Source: an uncultured Roseburia sp. (GTDB taxonomy: Bacteria > Bacillota > Clostridia > Lachnospirales > Lachnospiraceae). Taken from it: a stretch of DNA of 64,000 bases. Position 1 is the first letter of the stretch. Each line of letters starts with the position of its first letter. The notes beneath the pieces are model-generated. The model did no database searches. It was not told where the DNA came from and saw only the letters and a program-made list of their open reading frames with translations. The stretch is taken from NCBI GenBank assembly GCA_947174805.1, contig CAMWKH010000001.1, positions 183,115 to 247,114 of the forward strand, given 5' to 3'. Shown here in pieces: positions 25,714 through 34,719 of the stretch. The position numbers and the translations under genes are program-made.

Positions 25714-26831
25714 GTTAAGTCCCCCATTCCGTATTTTCTAGGCTGTAATCCTACATTAAGAACCAGTCCGATTCCCATGTAGAGGGTGAGCAGTGATGTC
25801 AAACCGTAACTGACAAAAGGCAGCGGCAGGCCGGTGTTGGGCATAAGTCCGGTGGTCACACAAATATTTACAAAGCTCTGAAAGCATACCAAGGATGCGA
25901 TTCCACAGCATATCAGCCTCCCGGAAAGATCTTTTGCCTTTCTGGCAACAAGAATACACTCCAGTGCAATAAGCAGTAACAGCACAATTACAACAACCGC
26001 TCCAATAAAACCTAACTCTTCCCCCACGATTGCAAAAATAAAATCTGTCTGGGGTTCTGCAATAAAGTTTCCATTTTTTACCGAGGTTATCTCGCTGTTA
26101 TATAAACCTTTTCCCCACAACTGCCCGGAACCGATAGCCATTTTGGAATTGAGCTGCTGATAGGCAGCGTCCGCATACTTCTCCGGCTCCAGCCAGGCCA
26201 TAATTCGTTTGTACTGGTAAGGATCCAGTATCTTTTGGTCAGGCTGCAGAATAAGGCTGATAAATATAATCATGGTGGGGAGGCTGACCGCCAAAACACC
26301 TACCACTATTTTATAACTTAATCCCGCAATAAACAAGAGGGCAACAAAAATTAATGCAGTTACGATTGTTGTGGACAAATCCGGCTGCTTTTTAATCAAA
26401 ATCAATGGGATTCCTGCTAATAAAAAAGATGCTGCCAAAATTTTAACCGTATTTAAATTTTCTTGATATTTCATAAAAAAATAAGCAAAAAATAGTATTA
26501 TTATTATTTTTGACAATTCAGAAGGCTGAAACCGAATACCTGCAATAGTTACCCAACGGGTAGAGCCATTGGTATTTTCTCCCATATATTTTACCATAAT
26601 TAGCAGCACAATATTGATAAAATAGAATATCCAGCTGAATTTCAAAAGAAAAGAGTAATCTATCATGGAAACCATAATCATAAGTCCGATTCCCATCATA
26701 AGTCCCATAATCTGTTTATTCTGCACAGATTCCCTGGCACTGCCGATGACCAGAATTCCGATGATTGTAAGTACCAGAACGTATAAGATCAGTCTGAAAT
26801 TATAATTTCGTAGTTTGATTTGTTTCAGCAT
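25710..26831 (-). CDS. rodA: RodA-type SEDS peptidoglycan polymerase
   Basis: SEDS-family glycosyltransferase that works with a class B PBP during wall elongation. The 373-residue protein has about ten membrane segments and the family sequences STRWVTIAGIRFQPSELSKI, GLYNSEITSVKNGNFIAEPQTDFIFAIVGEELGF (with the catalytic-site aspartate in QTDF) and TGLMPNTGLPLPFVSYG. Its neighbourhood with mreBCD, PBP2 and min genes supports RodA rather than FtsW. Confidence 0.94.
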   Translation of the reverse strand: MLKQIKLRNYNFRLILYVLVLTIIGILVIGSARESVQNKQIMGLMMGIGLMIMVSMIDYSFLLKFSWIFYFINIVLLIMVKYMGENTNGSTRWVTIAGIRFQPSELSKIIIILFFAYFFMKYQENLNTVKILAASFLLAGIPLILIKKQPDLSTTIVTALIFVALLFIAGLSYKIVVGVLAVSLPTMIIFISLILQPDQKILDPYQYKRIMAWLEPEKYADAAYQQLNSKMAIGSGQLWGKGLYNSEITSVKNGNFIAEPQTDFIFAIVGEELGFIGAVVVIVLLLLIALECILVARKAKDLSGRLICCGIASLVCFQSFVNICVTTGLMPNTGLPLPFVSYGLTSLLTLYMGIGLVLNVGLQPRKYGMGDLT

Positions 26832-26839
26832 AAAAAGTC

Positions 26840-27118
26840 CTATCTTCCAGAGGAGTGATGCAGTTCCTTAATTGGGATATTTGCATACAGCGCAGGAACT
26901 GATCCATTATTGTTTTCTGATTCTGTCTGGGTAATCTGGATGTCCAGCCCTTCCGCATCTATCTCCATGTATTTTGATATTACATTGATAATATCATTCT
27001 TAATTTTCTCCATAACTTCCGGTGAACAGTTGGCGCGGTCCGAGACAAGTACAAATTTCAAACGGTCTTTCGCCACATCCCCGGAGTTTTTCTTCTTAAA
27101 AAAGTCCGCTAATGCCAT
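26840..27118 (-). CDS. minE: Cell division topological specificity factor MinE
   Basis: Drives pole-to-pole oscillation of MinD-MinC. The 92-residue protein begins MALADFFKKKNSGDVAKDRLKFVLVSDR, with the MinD-interacting stretch, and has the C-terminal topological domain (about 35-88). The ATG at 27118 follows AGGAG; the extra five codons upstream are not used. Presence of MinE points to an oscillating Min system rather than the DivIVA/MinJ type of Bacillus. Confidence 0.93.
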   Translation of the reverse strand: MALADFFKKKNSGDVAKDRLKFVLVSDRANCSPEVMEKIKNDIINVISKYMEIDAEGLDIQITQTESENNNGSVPALYANIPIKELHHSSGR

Positions 27119-27132
27119 TTTTTCTCCTCTCA

Positions 27133-27918
27133 TTATTTAAACAAGCTTGCCAACTTGGTAAAAACATTTTCTTTCTTGTCTAAATCAAGAAAGGGAACTT
27201 CCTCTCCCAAAAGACGTTTACAGATATTAGCGTATGCTCTTCCGGCCATGGCATCTGTGCCCACCAGAGGCTCTCCCTGGTTTGTGGAAATGACAATCTG
27301 TTCGTCATCGGGAACCACGCCGATTAGTTTAATAGCAAGAATTTCGCAGACATCGTCTACGGTCATCATATCTCCCCGCTTTACCATATCCATGCGGAGA
27401 CGGTTGACGATAAGCTGGGTCTGTTTTATCTCATGAGCTTCCAAAAGGCCGATGATACGGTCTGCGTCACGGATTGCGGAAACTTCCGGTGTTGTAACCA
27501 CCAGTGCCCTGTCAGCCCCGGCGATGGCATTCTGAAATCCCTGCTCAATTCCTGCCGGACAGTCTAACAGTATGTAGTCGAATTCTTCCCTTAACTCGTC
27601 GGTAAGTTTTTTCATCTGCTCCGGTGTGACGCTTGTCTTATCCCTCGTCTGGGCAGAGGGCAAAAGAGCCAGGTCCGGATACTTTTTGTCTTTAATCAGC
27701 GCCTGCTTAATGCGGCAGTTTCCCTCCACCACGTCCACCAGATTGTAGACAATGCGGTTCTCAAGGCCCATCACCACGTCTAGGTTCCGGAGCCCGATAT
27801 CTGTATCGATTAAAACTACTTTTTTATTTAGCTGCGCCAACCCGGTACCTACATTGGCAGTTGTAGTGGTTTTTCCCACGCCGCCTTTCCCGGATGTAAT
27901 TACAATTACTTCGCTCAT
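27133..27918 (-). CDS. minD: Septum site-determining ATPase MinD
   Basis: Deviant Walker ATPase that recruits MinC to the membrane. The 261-residue protein has the Walker A loop SGKGGVGKTTTTANVG (about 9-24), switch I DTDIGLRNLDVVMGLENR and switch II DYILLDCPAGIEQGF. The final residues FTKLASLFK form the amphipathic membrane-targeting helix. It lies between minC and minE with short gaps. Confidence 0.97.
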   Translation of the reverse strand: MSEVIVITSGKGGVGKTTTTANVGTGLAQLNKKVVLIDTDIGLRNLDVVMGLENRIVYNLVDVVEGNCRIKQALIKDKKYPDLALLPSAQTRDKTSVTPEQMKKLTDELREEFDYILLDCPAGIEQGFQNAIAGADRALVVTTPEVSAIRDADRIIGLLEAHEIKQTQLIVNRLRMDMVKRGDMMTVDDVCEILAIKLIGVVPDDEQIVISTNQGEPLVGTDAMAGRAYANICKRLLGEEVPFLDLDKKENVFTKLASLFK

Positions 27919-27938
27919 GACAAAATCCTCCTGAATTT

Positions 27939-28619
27939 CTAAATATTATTAAATGTATTTTTCGTAATTGGCTCGATTAGAATCTGGCTCCCAGATATGG
28001 TTGCAATCTGGGGTTCCGTTGTAGATTTCCTACGTTCCCTTAAAGATGCTAAAAATCCTTTGTCCTCACTTCTGCCAATAACATCCCCTATTTTTATCTG
28101 CATGGGATTCATATCAAGGGCTGCCACAAAACAGGTGTCATCCCCTGTCTCCCCGGCGTAAGCCGTTCCCTTTAGCGCCCCGAGAATCACAATATTTCCG
28201 GCGGAGACCACTTTTGCCCCGGGATTTACATCCCCAATCACAATCAGGCTTGTCTCGCTTTCTAAGACATGGCCGGATCGCAGGGTTCCCTTGTATATTT
28301 TTCCCGTATTCCCTGCCGCCATACTGTCGTATTCATCCATTTTTTGTTTAATCATCTGTTCCCTGATTTCATCGTTGTCAATCACACAGGCAATGTGGAT
28401 ACTTGAATTCTGGATGATGGTATCGATAATCTCATACTCTTCTTCCGGTGTAAGATCCCTTCCCTCAAAGGAAATGGCCATTCTGGCATTTTTAAAAAAC
28501 TTGTCCGATTCTAAAAACTTTTCCTTAATATGAACAAGCAGTTCCCGAAAGGGCATAGCCTTATCCAAAATCAAATTGATGCCGTATTTATTGCTTTTGA
28601 TAATGACTGGCTGAGACAT
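27939..28619 (-). CDS. minC: Septum site-determining protein MinC
   Basis: Inhibitor of FtsZ polymerisation that keeps septa away from the poles. The 226-residue protein has an N-terminal FtsZ-interacting domain (about 1-100) and a C-terminal beta-helix domain (about 105-215) with YKGTLRSGHVLESETSLIVIGDVNPGAKVVSAGNIVILGALKGTAYAG, split here only for description, the MinD-binding surface. It is followed by minD and minE. Confidence 0.95.
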   Translation of the reverse strand: MSQPVIIKSNKYGINLILDKAMPFRELLVHIKEKFLESDKFFKNARMAISFEGRDLTPEEEYEIIDTIIQNSSIHIACVIDNDEIREQMIKQKMDEYDSMAAGNTGKIYKGTLRSGHVLESETSLIVIGDVNPGAKVVSAGNIVILGALKGTAYAGETGDDTCFVAALDMNPMQIKIGDVIGRSEDKGFLASLRERRKSTTEPQIATISGSQILIEPITKNTFNNI

Positions 28620-28640
28620 AAATTCCCTCCTGTTCTATGG

Positions 28641-31505
28641 TTAATCTGCAAATGAATTGGCGCTTTCATCTATCACGCTGGCCCGTCCGTTTATTAAGTC
28701 TTCTCTGTCATCCACTTTGAAATAGTAGGAGAGAACATCCCTGGATACGTCTGCCGCGTTGTGGGACGTGTACCCAAAGGCAATCTTGGTTGCAATGGAT
28801 ATCCTGGGATTTTCATAGGGTGCAAATCCCACAAAAAGTGCATGATTTGCGCGGTTTTTCACCTGCTGTGCCGTACCGGTCTTTCCCGCTACAGGGACCT
28901 TGAAATCTTTAAAACAGCTTAATCCTTCCGCCACCATGCGCATGCCCTCGTGAATGGAGTTCCACTGTCCCATATTCAGCACATCCACGGTGTTTTTCAC
29001 TGTGGGAGCATAATTTTTTATCACATTTCCCTCTGAGTCTTTTAACTCTTTCAGCAGAGTTTCCTGGTATACAGTCCCTTTATTTGCCACTGCGGTGATA
29101 TACCGGGCCAGCTGGGATGTGGTGTAGTTATTGTTACTCTGTCCGATGGAAGCGGTGATGGGATATTCGTCCGCCACCCTTGGGTCTGTCTCGGGAATTT
29201 CAATTCCCGTATTGTCCTCTAAGCCAAACATCCGGGCATATTTCTGAATGGTCTCAATGCCCTTATCTTCGTTGTAAGTAAACCCGTTTAAACTGAGACG
29301 GTATCCCACTTCATAAAAATAATAGTTACAGGAATGCTCTATAGCCTGGGCCACATTGATGGAGCCGTGGTTGGAGGGATACGCCCAGCAAGTAGGCCCT
29401 TTTTCCTCCAGCCTGGTAAACCGTCCCTCGTCCCGGATAATGGTGGAGGTATCAATCACTCCTTCCGCAAAACCTGCCACAGCCACCAGAGGTTTAAAGG
29501 TGGAACCGGGAGCGGTGCGCTCCTGGGTGGCGTAATTATACTGTGGGTTGGATAAATCACTGTTTAGTTTGGCAAAATAATCTGCATCCACCACGTTGGC
29601 AAGGCGGTTGTTATCGTATCCCGGATAGGAAACCAATGCCAGGATTTCCCCTGTTTTTACGTCTGTTATGACACAGGAGCCGGAACAGGGGTCAAGGGCT
29701 AACTGTGCCGGAGTGATTTCCAAATTCTGCACTTTCTCACGTATAAAATTATATGCCGAGATATCACCGGATGTCAATGCAAAAACCTGAGATTCCTCAT
29801 ATTCCAAGACGCCCTGGTCGTAGAGAATCACGCAGAGCTGTGTGCCGCTGATCAGCTCCTGCTTTATCATGTATTTATAAATATACTTGGAAAAGTCTTT
29901 ATCTTCCCCCAGCGCTTCTATGAGGAAGTCAAGAAGGGCACGGTAAATTTCGTCGGAATCGGAATATTTCTCCTCCACAGAAAAGCGGGTGATATCTATC
30001 CAGTTCTGTGCTATGGCATAGTTTAAATATTCCATCAGGCTGATACCGCCCTCCGCCCACTGCTTGTACAGGGAATCTTCCGTGTCGATTCTGTCGGAAA
30101 CAAGAATCTGCTGGTCTTTTAATAATTTTACAATGTAGGAGATATAATCTTCTTTTTCCTCCGCAAGGAGTCCGAAGGGCGTTGGCATATCTGTAAGTTC
30201 TGTCCGAATCTCCGAAAGTACGGCGGACTGTTTCGTCTGAAATGCGCCATAAACCCCCTGCTCTGCTGCGCTGGCATCCTTTGCGGCAAAATGCCCTGTA
30301 TCAATGACATTATTGTTAATCAGTGCAAAATACACATCGTCAATGGGAATCTTAATGTCAGACTCCTTTCTCTCGGAGGAAGGGTCGTAATTTTTCACAT
30401 TAATCATTTTATCGTATACGATTCCTGCAATCTCCTGCTCCAGCAAATCGTAAACTGCCTTTGTCAGTTCCGCATCAATGGAAAGGTAAGCGTTTCCCCC
30501 GGCTTTTGGCTCCGTGCGCTCTGTTGTCTCCACAACTTTTCCCATATTATCCACGTACACCGTCTCAGAGCCCTTCGTTCCCTGGAGTTCTCCGTCTAAA
30601 TACCGCTCAATGCCTGATTTTCCAATGACATCCGTGAGACTGTAATCAGAATTGCCTTTTGAAAGTGCATCGTACTCTTCCTGGGATATTTTTCCTGTAT
30701 AGCCTATGATATGGGCAAAATATTTGCTGTCCACATATCGGCGTATGGTGTCGTCCTCCACCTCCACTCCCTGGAGTTTGTCTGCATTTTCGCTGATGTA
30801 AGCCACCGTCTCGTCACTGACATCCGTGGCGATTGTGGTGGAAATATATCTCTGGTAACTGTTTTCTGACATGGCGTAGCGTATCACAGTAATCCGGTAA
30901 GCCATATCCCCCTGGTATTTTTCTGCTATGCCGAATTTCCGGCTTCCCTGAAGATATTCCATGACCTGGTCCGCCGTAGCTTCCCCCTCGTCATATCCCA
31001 GTTTGTTGTTAAATTTCAGGCTGTCCACAGAGGAGTGGCCGAATACGTCGGCTAAAAACCTTTGTTTTGCCTTTCCCTCCACGTTAAACTCAAAAGAGCC
31101 GTTTTCTTTACGGGTAATTTCAAAATCATTGTCAATGGTATCCCCGTTGGCATCCATTTTTAGGAGAATCTGATAAAGTTCCTGGTTGACAGAGGCGTTT
31201 TTCTCTTTCGTATCCCCGTAACTCCCGTTATCCTCTATCGTGATGGAATAGGCCAGCTCATTGTAGGCCAAAAGATTTCCGTTTCTGTCGTAAATATTTC
31301 CCCGGGTACTTTTTAACTCCCTCTTTTTTTCGATTTTCAGACGGTAATTGTTTAAATATTCCTCCCCATTTACAATCTGAAGCAGAAACACCTGCTGGAT
31401 TAAAATGGCGGATAATAAAATCATGGCGGCCGAAAGCACGAATAATCTGGATTTAAAAAAATTTATAATATACTCTTTTACTGTCTCAAACAAATTTTGC
31501 TGCAC
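28641..31505 (-). CDS. Class B penicillin-binding protein 2, elongation transpeptidase
   Basis: Transpeptidase of the elongasome, partner of RodA. The 954-residue protein has one N-terminal membrane segment (about 17-37), a PBP dimerisation domain (about 50-345, with ELKSTRGNIYDRNGNLLAYN) and the transpeptidase domain with SxxK in APGSTFKPLVA, SxN in EHSCNYYF and KTG in AGKTGTAQQ. It is much longer than E. coli PBP2 (about 630), mainly from a mostly helical stretch at about 370-590 between the dimerisation and catalytic parts. It overlaps mreD by 20 bases. Confidence 0.92.
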   Translation of the reverse strand: MQQNLFETVKEYIINFFKSRLFVLSAAMILLSAILIQQVFLLQIVNGEEYLNNYRLKIEKKRELKSTRGNIYDRNGNLLAYNELAYSITIEDNGSYGDTKEKNASVNQELYQILLKMDANGDTIDNDFEITRKENGSFEFNVEGKAKQRFLADVFGHSSVDSLKFNNKLGYDEGEATADQVMEYLQGSRKFGIAEKYQGDMAYRITVIRYAMSENSYQRYISTTIATDVSDETVAYISENADKLQGVEVEDDTIRRYVDSKYFAHIIGYTGKISQEEYDALSKGNSDYSLTDVIGKSGIERYLDGELQGTKGSETVYVDNMGKVVETTERTEPKAGGNAYLSIDAELTKAVYDLLEQEIAGIVYDKMINVKNYDPSSERKESDIKIPIDDVYFALINNNVIDTGHFAAKDASAAEQGVYGAFQTKQSAVLSEIRTELTDMPTPFGLLAEEKEDYISYIVKLLKDQQILVSDRIDTEDSLYKQWAEGGISLMEYLNYAIAQNWIDITRFSVEEKYSDSDEIYRALLDFLIEALGEDKDFSKYIYKYMIKQELISGTQLCVILYDQGVLEYEESQVFALTSGDISAYNFIREKVQNLEITPAQLALDPCSGSCVITDVKTGEILALVSYPGYDNNRLANVVDADYFAKLNSDLSNPQYNYATQERTAPGSTFKPLVAVAGFAEGVIDTSTIIRDEGRFTRLEEKGPTCWAYPSNHGSINVAQAIEHSCNYYFYEVGYRLSLNGFTYNEDKGIETIQKYARMFGLEDNTGIEIPETDPRVADEYPITASIGQSNNNYTTSQLARYITAVANKGTVYQETLLKELKDSEGNVIKNYAPTVKNTVDVLNMGQWNSIHEGMRMVAEGLSCFKDFKVPVAGKTGTAQQVKNRANHALFVGFAPYENPRISIATKIAFGYTSHNAADVSRDVLSYYFKVDDREDLINGRASVIDESANSFAD

Positions 31506-32004
31506 CCCTCTTTTCTTCCGCTTCCAGCTTTTGATTTATTTTCAGGATGATAAAATACTGGAAAATCATTACCAGTATGGTATACACCAATTCAGGGATA
31601 ATGATATGGAACAGATAATAAGAAAAAGCAAACTGGCCCCGAAATAAAAACTGGAAAAAATAAACGAAAAGGTTACATGTGACATCACTGGCGGAAAGCA
31701 GTATAATGGGCAGCTTGATATCTTCGGGAAAGAAGATTTTCTGGAAAAATCCGTTGATATAGCCCACATACATATAGAGCAGGGCATAAAACCCAAGGAC
31801 GCTTCCAAAAAAAATGTCCAAAAGCAGTCCACTGAAAAATCCAACAAGCATTCCCTCTTTTCTTCCCCGCATAAAACCCAGGGAAGCCGTGAGGACAATT
31901 AGAAGGTTTGGAGCGATGGAGGCGAAAGAAAGGGCCTGGAATACGGTACTTTGCAGCACGAAACATATGATAACCCCAATCGCAAGTATAATTTTACGCT
32001 TCAT
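31486..32004 (-). CDS. mreD: Rod shape-determining protein MreD
   Basis: Membrane component of the elongasome, 172 residues with five or six membrane segments. It has the family stretch FASIAPNLLIVLTASLGFMRGRKEGMLVGF, split by its loop, and FFSGLLLDIFFGSVLGFYALLYMYVGYI. MreD sequences are weakly conserved, and position between mreC and PBP2 is the main support together with topology. Confidence 0.9.
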   Translation of the reverse strand: MKRKIILAIGVIICFVLQSTVFQALSFASIAPNLLIVLTASLGFMRGRKEGMLVGFFSGLLLDIFFGSVLGFYALLYMYVGYINGFFQKIFFPEDIKLPIILLSASDVTCNLFVYFFQFLFRGQFAFSYYLFHIIIPELVYTILVMIFQYFIILKINQKLEAEEKRGAAKFV

Positions 32005-32015
32005 GAACGCCTCCC

Positions 32016-32882
32016 TTATTTGCTCTCCTCTTCACCGGACTGTTTTTTGTCCAGAATCACAAGTACCTCTTCAATATGTTCAAAATCCACTACCGGCGTA
32101 ATGGTGCCGGATTTGGTAAGGTTGTTGGAATCCACCTCTATGGTATTGATATAACCGATTAAAATTCCCTGGAGATATTTGTCGCTGATATAGGAAGTAA
32201 CCACCGGGTCTCCCACATTTGCCTCATCATCGGAATCTTTTAAGTTGTTAAACAGGATATTCTGATTTTCGTTCATCTCCTGCAAATCTCCGTGGACGAT
32301 ACACCTGTCGGAAGTGGTTAAAAGCATGCCGCTTATTTTGCTGGTGTCGTCTATGATGGAACGGATTTTTGCATAATTGGGCCCCACATCCGTGACAATG
32401 CCCACAAGTCCGCTGCCTGCCAGTACGTTCATATCCACGTCTATGCCGTCCTTAGAACCCTTGTCAATGGTAAAAGTGGAAAACCAGTTTCCTGCGTCTT
32501 TGCCGATGACATTGGCCGCTACTTTCTCATAACTGGGGTATTTCTGGTCCAAATCCAAAAGTTCCCTTAAGTTATCCAGCTCGTACTGTTCCAGTTTTAT
32601 GGTATTTAACTCTAAAGTCAGGGAATCCACCTTTTCTTTTAACGCTTGGTTCTCTGACATCACATCCTTTAAATTTTTCAGATTGTCCGTCTTATCCTTG
32701 AGCCAGGAGCCTACGTAATTGATGCCTTGCTGCATAGGGACAAACACATACCCCGCCACAGTATTTAGTGGACCGCCGGAGAGATTCATGGTAAGGCTGA
32801 CATAAATTAAGATTCCCGCTATCACAGTAAATCCCATGAGCAGATACTTGGAGGGAATCTTGAATTTCGATTTTCGTTTCAT
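32016..32882 (-). CDS. mreC: Rod shape-determining protein MreC
   Basis: Scaffold of the elongasome that activates PBP2 and RodA. The 288-residue protein has a basic N-terminus, one membrane segment (about 11-31), a coiled coil (about 65-110, leucine/glutamate-rich), then the beta-barrel pair with AANVIGKDAGNWFSTFTIDKG, GLVGIVTDVGPNYAKI and GDPVVTSYISDKYLQGILIGYI. The C-terminus is polar and acidic. It lies between the MreB-like gene and mreD. Confidence 0.94.
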   Translation of the reverse strand: MKRKSKFKIPSKYLLMGFTVIAGILIYVSLTMNLSGGPLNTVAGYVFVPMQQGINYVGSWLKDKTDNLKNLKDVMSENQALKEKVDSLTLELNTIKLEQYELDNLRELLDLDQKYPSYEKVAANVIGKDAGNWFSTFTIDKGSKDGIDVDMNVLAGSGLVGIVTDVGPNYAKIRSIIDDTSKISGMLLTTSDRCIVHGDLQEMNENQNILFNNLKDSDDEANVGDPVVTSYISDKYLQGILIGYINTIEVDSNNLTKSGTITPVVDFEHIEEVLVILDKKQSGEEESK

Positions 32883-32894
32883 ATAACTCCTCTG

Positions 32895-33911
32895 TTATCT
32901 CAATATTCTTGTGCGCATATTGAATGTCAAACGTTTATACTTTTCATCGGAAACAATTTTAATCAATCCCCGCACCACTGACTCCTCCGGGCTTTCGCAG
33001 GTATTCACCTGAATATTGGTAATCTGGGTAAACAGGGAATCCAGATCCTGAATCTGAGAACCGCCCCCTGTGATGTAGATGCCGGAATGGATGATATCTT
33101 TTGCCACCTCCGGAGGGGTTTTCTCCAAAATCATTTTTATGGAATTGCAGATGGAATTTAAATTGTCCTTGATGGCTTCGTATACCGTCTGGGCGTTGAT
33201 TTCCAGCTCAATGGGAAGGCCGCTCACTAGGTCTCTGCCCACTACCACCATGGTCTCCTCCCTGCCGGGAAGGCCGGAACCCAGTGTCTCTTTCAGGGTC
33301 TTGGCTGTTTTCTGGCCAATCACCAAATTGAAGGTCCGTTTGATATGGTTGATGATGGACTCGTCGATGCGGTTTCCGCCAAAGTGGAGAAGGTCGCTTA
33401 ACACAAGGCCGCCCAGGGAAATTACAGAAATTTCCGTGGTGTCCGCCCCGATATCCACAATCATAACGCCGGTGGGCTCATTGACATCCAGGCCAAGGCC
33501 TACGGCATCCGCAATGGGCTTTTCACAGAGCAGTACATTTTTTGGCTTTGTCCTGCTCTTATAGAAAAGGTCAAAAAACGCTTTCTTCTCCACCTCTGTG
33601 ATATCTGTGGGAACGGCTACAATGTACTCCGCCCCGTGGACCTTTCCCTTTGCATTTTTTTCCAGGAAATCAAAAATCATGGTCTGTACATTATTAAAAT
33701 CTGCAATAACTCCATTTACGATGGGAAAAGTGACATGAATGCTCTCCGGCGCTTTCTCGTACATGGCGTAGGCGGCATCCCCGTAAGCATACATTTGGTT
33801 TTTATTTACAATAGCAATGGTGTTTTTTTCGTTTAACACTTTTCCTGTTGATTTACAGAAAACTTTCATGTTACAGGTTCCCAAATCAATGCCGTAAATA
33901 TTATTGTTCAT
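32895..33911 (-). CDS. mreB: MreB/Mbl-type actin-like cell-shape protein
   Basis: Bacterial actin that organises elongation. The 338-residue protein has phosphate-1 motif IYGIDLGTCNMKVFC, phosphate-2 MIVDIGADTTEISVISLGG and the adenosine motif GIYITGGGSQIQDLD. The sequence is divergent from the main MreB group (for example CNMKVF where TANTLVY is common), so it may be an Mbl/MreBH-like paralogue, with another MreB possible elsewhere. Gene order mreB-mreC-mreD supports a role in the elongasome. Confidence 0.88.
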   Translation of the reverse strand: MNNNIYGIDLGTCNMKVFCKSTGKVLNEKNTIAIVNKNQMYAYGDAAYAMYEKAPESIHVTFPIVNGVIADFNNVQTMIFDFLEKNAKGKVHGAEYIVAVPTDITEVEKKAFFDLFYKSRTKPKNVLLCEKPIADAVGLGLDVNEPTGVMIVDIGADTTEISVISLGGLVLSDLLHFGGNRIDESIINHIKRTFNLVIGQKTAKTLKETLGSGLPGREETMVVVGRDLVSGLPIELEINAQTVYEAIKDNLNSICNSIKMILEKTPPEVAKDIIHSGIYITGGGSQIQDLDSLFTQITNIQVNTCESPEESVVRGLIKIVSDEKYKRLTFNMRTRILR

Positions 33912-33923
33912 TGAAATCTCCCT

Positions 33924-34625
33924 TCAATCTGCGCTAAGAAGCAGATTTTCCTCCTTAAAGCTAAAATATTTGTTATCACCAATGATGATGTGGTCGGATA
34001 AATGAATACCCAGCATTTCCCCACTCTGTTCCACTCTCCGGGTCACCTGCCTGTCCGCTGTGCTTGGGACAGGGTCGCCGCTGGGATGGTTGTGGAGTAA
34101 AATAATATAAACTGCCTGATTCATAAGTGCAAGCTTAAAAATTTCCCTGGGAGAAATCAGCGAGGCGTTTATGGTTCCTACAGAAATCACTTCCTCCCCC
34201 AAAAGCACGCACTGGGAATCAAACATGCACAGTATCAGCTTTTCCCTCTCTTCATGGCGCAGTACTTCCATATAATACCCTGCCACCGAGGCGGCGCTTG
34301 TCAGGGAAACGTTTCTAAGCCTTGTGGCCTGGGTCATGCGTCTTGTAATCTCCGCAAGGCATTTCAACTGGATTGCCTTGACTTTTCCGATGCCGGGAAT
34401 CTCCGTCAGCTCATGAAAACTGAGCCGGTATAGATTTAACAGGTTCTTTTCCCGGCGGTTTAATACATCCTGGGCCACTTCCACAGACTTTTTCCCCGGA
34501 GTGCCTGTGCGGATAATGACAGCTAAAAGTTCTGCGTCAGAAAGGTATTTTGCGCCGTAATGCAAAAATTTCTCGTATGGTTTCTCAGAATCTGACAATT
34601 CTTTGATGGTGCAGCGTTGGTTCAT
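33924..34625 (-). CDS. radC: RadC/YsxA-family JAB1/MPN-domain protein
   Basis: A 233-residue protein with an N-terminal helix-hairpin-helix region (ELTEIPGIGKVKAIQLK) and the MPN metalloprotease-like domain with the zinc motif HNHPSGDPVPSTAD and upstream glutamate in GEEVISVGT. Despite its name a DNA repair role is not proven. The ATG at 34625 follows GGGAGGAG; 25 codons of upstream open frame lie in the leader of the radC promoter. It is next to mreB, as in Bacillus. Confidence 0.93.
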   Translation of the reverse strand: MNQRCTIKELSDSEKPYEKFLHYGAKYLSDAELLAVIIRTGTPGKKSVEVAQDVLNRREKNLLNLYRLSFHELTEIPGIGKVKAIQLKCLAEITRRMTQATRLRNVSLTSAASVAGYYMEVLRHEEREKLILCMFDSQCVLLGEEVISVGTINASLISPREIFKLALMNQAVYIILLHNHPSGDPVPSTADRQVTRRVEQSGEMLGIHLSDHIIIGDNKYFSFKEENLLLSAD

Positions 34626-34690
34626 TTTCTTCTCCTCCCGGATATCAGAGAGGACGATGTCATACACATAAAAAATGCCACTTATGTTAT

Positions 34691-34719
34691 ATTTTAACAC
34701 ATTAGCTCTTTATTAACAA
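34691..34719 (-). promoter_or_regulatory. Internal promoter for radC-mreBCD-min genes
   Basis: Minus strand: TTGTTA at 34719-34714, 17-base spacer, TAAAAT at 34696-34691 preceded by an extended -10 TGT. It overlaps the stop codon region of the upstream lyase gene and gives the cell-shape genes their own start site. Confidence 0.7.
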
